From positions 7,378,001 through 7,442,000 of the forward strand of contig NW_027488370.1 in assembly GCF_051014445.1 (NCBI RefSeq): a stretch of DNA of 64,000 nucleotides, in the 5' to 3' direction. Positions 62,238 through 64,000 of the stretch are shown piece after piece (positions within the stretch are counted from its first letter, which is position 1; every line of letters begins with the position of its first letter). A program made the translations under genes and the position numbers. Under the pieces are notes generated by a model. It was not told where the DNA came from. It was given only the letters and a program-made list of their open reading frames with translations, and made no database searches. Source of the DNA: Colletes latitarsis (lineage: Eukaryota; Arthropoda; Insecta; Hymenoptera; Colletidae).

Positions 62238-62272
<35 letters not shown>
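62238..62272 (+). other. Poly(A) tail of the retrotransposon
   Basis: 35 uninterrupted A (the last two may belong to the target duplication). No AATAAA signal lies just upstream; the preceding bases are TTTTCCCCACGAC. An unbroken tract this long supports a recent insertion. Confidence 0.92.
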
Positions 62273-62275
<3 letters not shown>

Positions 62276-62286
62276 AGGTCTGGGTT
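62271..62286. repeat. Target-site duplication, right copy
   Basis: AAGTTAGGTCTGGGTT directly after the A tract. Satellite family B continues without loss of register, which shows a clean single insertion. Confidence 0.9.
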
Positions 62287-64000
62287 AGGTCCAGGATTTG
62301 TCCACATCAGGCTCATACTTTCGCATATTTCTCATACTTGATGGCTAGATCCTGGGCTTTTTCTGGATTGCATCACGTAGTAATGAAGTACAACACTGAA
62401 ACAGTCAATTAAACCTGGTTTCGATCAATATTTTAGAGAATAATTCATGTTAGGTCTAGGTTAGGTCTGGGATTTGCTCTCATCAGGCTCATTCTTTCGC
62501 ATATTTCTCATACTTGATGGCTAGATCCTGGGTTTTTTCTGGATTGCATCACGTAGTAATGAAGTACAACACTGAAACAGTCAATTAAACCTGGTTTCCA
62601 TCAATCTTTTAGAGGACAACGCATGTTAGGTCTAGGTTAGGCCTGGGATTTGCCCTCATCAGGGTCATACTGTCGCAGTTTTAACATACTTGTTGAGCGG
62701 ATCCTGGGTTTTTTCTGGTTTGGTTCACGTAGTAATGTGGTACCACACTGAAACATTCAATTAAACCTGGTCTTGATAAATATTTTAGAGGATAACGCAT
62801 GTTAGGTTTGGGTTGGGTCTAGGATTTGCCCTCATCGGGCTCATACTTTCGCATATTTCACATACTTCATGGCTAGATCCTGGGCTGTTTCTGGATTGTA
62901 TCACGTAGTAATGTGGTACCACGCGGAAACAGTCGATTAAACCTGGTTTCGATCAATATTTTAGAGGATAACGCAAGTTAAGTCTGGGATAGGTCTGGGA
63001 TTTGCCTCATCAGACTCATACTTTCGCATTCTTCACATACTTGTTGAACGGATCCTGGGTTTTTTCTGGTTTGGATCACGTAGTAATGTGGGACCACACC
63101 GAAACAGTCGACTAAACCTGGTTTCGATCAATATTTTAGAGGATAACGCATGTTAGGTCTAGGTTAGGCCTGGGATTTTCCCTGATTAGGCTCATACTTT
63201 CGCATTCTTCACATACTTGTTGAACGGATCCTGTGTTTTTTCTGGTTTGGATCACGTAGTAATGTGGTACCACACTGAAACATTCAATTAAACCTGGACT
63301 TGATAAATATTTTAGAGAATAACGCAAGTTAGGTCTGGGTTAGGTCTAGGATTTGTCCTCATCAGGCTCATACTTTCGCATATTTCGCATACTTCATGGC
63401 TAGATCCTGGGCTATTTCTGGATTGGATCACGTAGTAATGTGGTACTACACTGAAACAGTCAATTAAACCTGGTTTTGATCAATATTTTAGAGAATAATT
63501 CATGTTAGGTATAGGTTAGGTCTGGGATTTGCTCTCATCAGGCTCATTCTTTCGCATATTTCTCATACATGTTGAACAGATACTGGGTTTTTTCTGGTTT
63601 GGATCACGTAGTAATGTGGGACCACACAGAAACAATCAATTAAACCTGATCTTGATAAATATTTTAGAGGATAACGCATGTTAGGTCTGGGTTAAGTCTA
63701 GGATTTGCTCTCATCAGGCTCATACTTTCGTATATTTCTCATACTTCATGGCTAGATCCTGGGCTGTTTCTGGATTGTATCACGTAGTAATGGGGTACCA
63801 CGCTGAAACAGCCAATTAAACCTGGTTTCGATCAATATTTTAGAGGATAACGCAAGTTAGGTCTGGGATAGGTCTAGGATTTGCCCTCATCAGGCTCTTA
63901 CTTTCGCATATTTCTCATACTTCATGGCTAGATCCTGGGCTATTTCTGGATTGGATCACGTAGTAAAGTGGTAACACACTGAAACATTCAATGGAACCTG
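62273..64000. repeat. Satellite family B resumes to the window end
   Basis: About ten more family B monomers in the same orientation and register as before the insertion. They include the GAATAATTCATG, GCATGTTAGG and GCAAGTTAGG sub-types. 1-2 base variations (ATTTGCCTCATC near 63002) are present. No gene seen. The array runs out of the window. Confidence 0.93.

Larger units (their letters stand above)
60236..62272 (+). mobile_element. 5'-truncated R1-clade non-LTR retrotransposon
   Basis: GC-rich insertion of ~2.04 kb in AT-richer satellite. It contains the distal two thirds of the reverse transcriptase domain, a C-terminal CCHC finger, a ~515-base 3' UTR and 35 A residues, and lies between direct repeats of 14-16 bp. 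The satellite monomer interrupted at 60235 (AAGTTAGGTCTGGGTT) resumes after the tail in the same register (AGGTCCAGGATTTG). This is what target-primed reverse transcription with early cDNA termination produces. ORF1, the APE-type endonuclease and the N-terminal RT motifs are absent, so this copy cannot move by itself. The motifs LDIANAFN and CYADDTLVLA fit the R1 clade (R1, TRAS, SART, Waldo). The insertion in a telomere-like motif favours a TRAS/SART-type relative. The clade is fairly sure, the family is not. Confidence 0.95.

Noticed and set aside
60236..62272. R2-type or LINE-1 type element, or a bacterial group II intron
   Set aside because: Motifs LDIANAFN and CYADDTLVLA with a C-terminal CX2CX8HX4C finger and poly(A) fit the R1 clade. 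There is no restriction-like endonuclease after the RT as in R2, and no intron domain structure.
61654..62341. Frames in the 3' UTR, including one that reads the A tract as poly-lysine
   Set aside because: They span the UTR, poly(A) and satellite, and have low-complexity composition caused by the hairpins.
1..64000. CRISPR array
   Set aside because: The repeat is continuous at ~176 bp with no short repeat/unique spacer alternation, and the RT element is eukaryotic.
1..64000. Assembly artefact as explanation for the perfect HORs
   Set aside because: Possible for any satellite, but copies differ by private substitutions and by single monomers, and the retrotransposon junctions are clean. I therefore treat the structure as real, pending long-read support.

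Overview
The window is almost entirely satellite DNA. I estimate about 350 head-to-tail monomers of ~176 bp, all in the same orientation, interrupted once by a ~2.0 kb 5'-truncated non-LTR retrotransposon of the R1 clade (60236-62272). I see no host protein gene, tRNA, rRNA or CRISPR array. The many 60-108 aa open frames in the satellite are by-products of the repeat. A eukaryote is certain. An arthropod, most likely an insect, is suggested by the R1-clade reverse transcriptase and by a telomere-like motif in the satellite. A hymenopteran is my best guess, on weaker grounds.

Layout. Family A satellite runs from 1 to about 21048. It contains an 11-monomer higher-order repeat (HOR) of exactly 1934 bp: one full copy at 1-1934, three full copies in a row at 14592-20393, and partial copies elsewhere. 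Shorter HORs lie between them: a 352-bp dimer and 1056-bp hexamer at about 7.8-9.9 kb, and a 528-bp trimer at about 10.7-12.1 kb. Family B satellite runs from about 21049 to the end and has the same monomer length and boxes but different diagnostic bases. It is built from large overlapping duplications: 23.79-25.32 kb with 29.24-30.77 kb; 25.69-28.65 with 34.48-37.44; 42.77-45.06 with 51.58-53.87; 46.12-51.13 with 54.05-59.07. These copies differ by gain, loss or replacement of single whole monomers.

The insertion. The element keeps the catalytic part of reverse transcriptase from motif A onward, the C-terminal CCHC zinc finger and an Arg-rich AT-hook-like tail, in one uninterrupted frame. 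It ends in a highly structured 3' UTR and 35 A residues. A target-site duplication of 14-16 bp flanks it, and the interrupted satellite monomer resumes exactly where it stopped.

Two things stand out. First, each monomer carries two tandem copies of an 11-mer close to TTAGGTCTGGG, which looks like a degenerate telomeric repeat, and the retrotransposon is inserted exactly in this motif, as expected of a telomere-targeting TRAS/SART-like element. Second, the retrotransposon is a nearly continuous chain of strong inverted repeats (9-25 bp stems, several perfect at 13-16 bp) through both coding sequence and 3' UTR. Their mismatches are nearly always G.T on the sense strand, so they look selected as RNA structure. 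This hairpin chain is the best candidate here for something undescribed.
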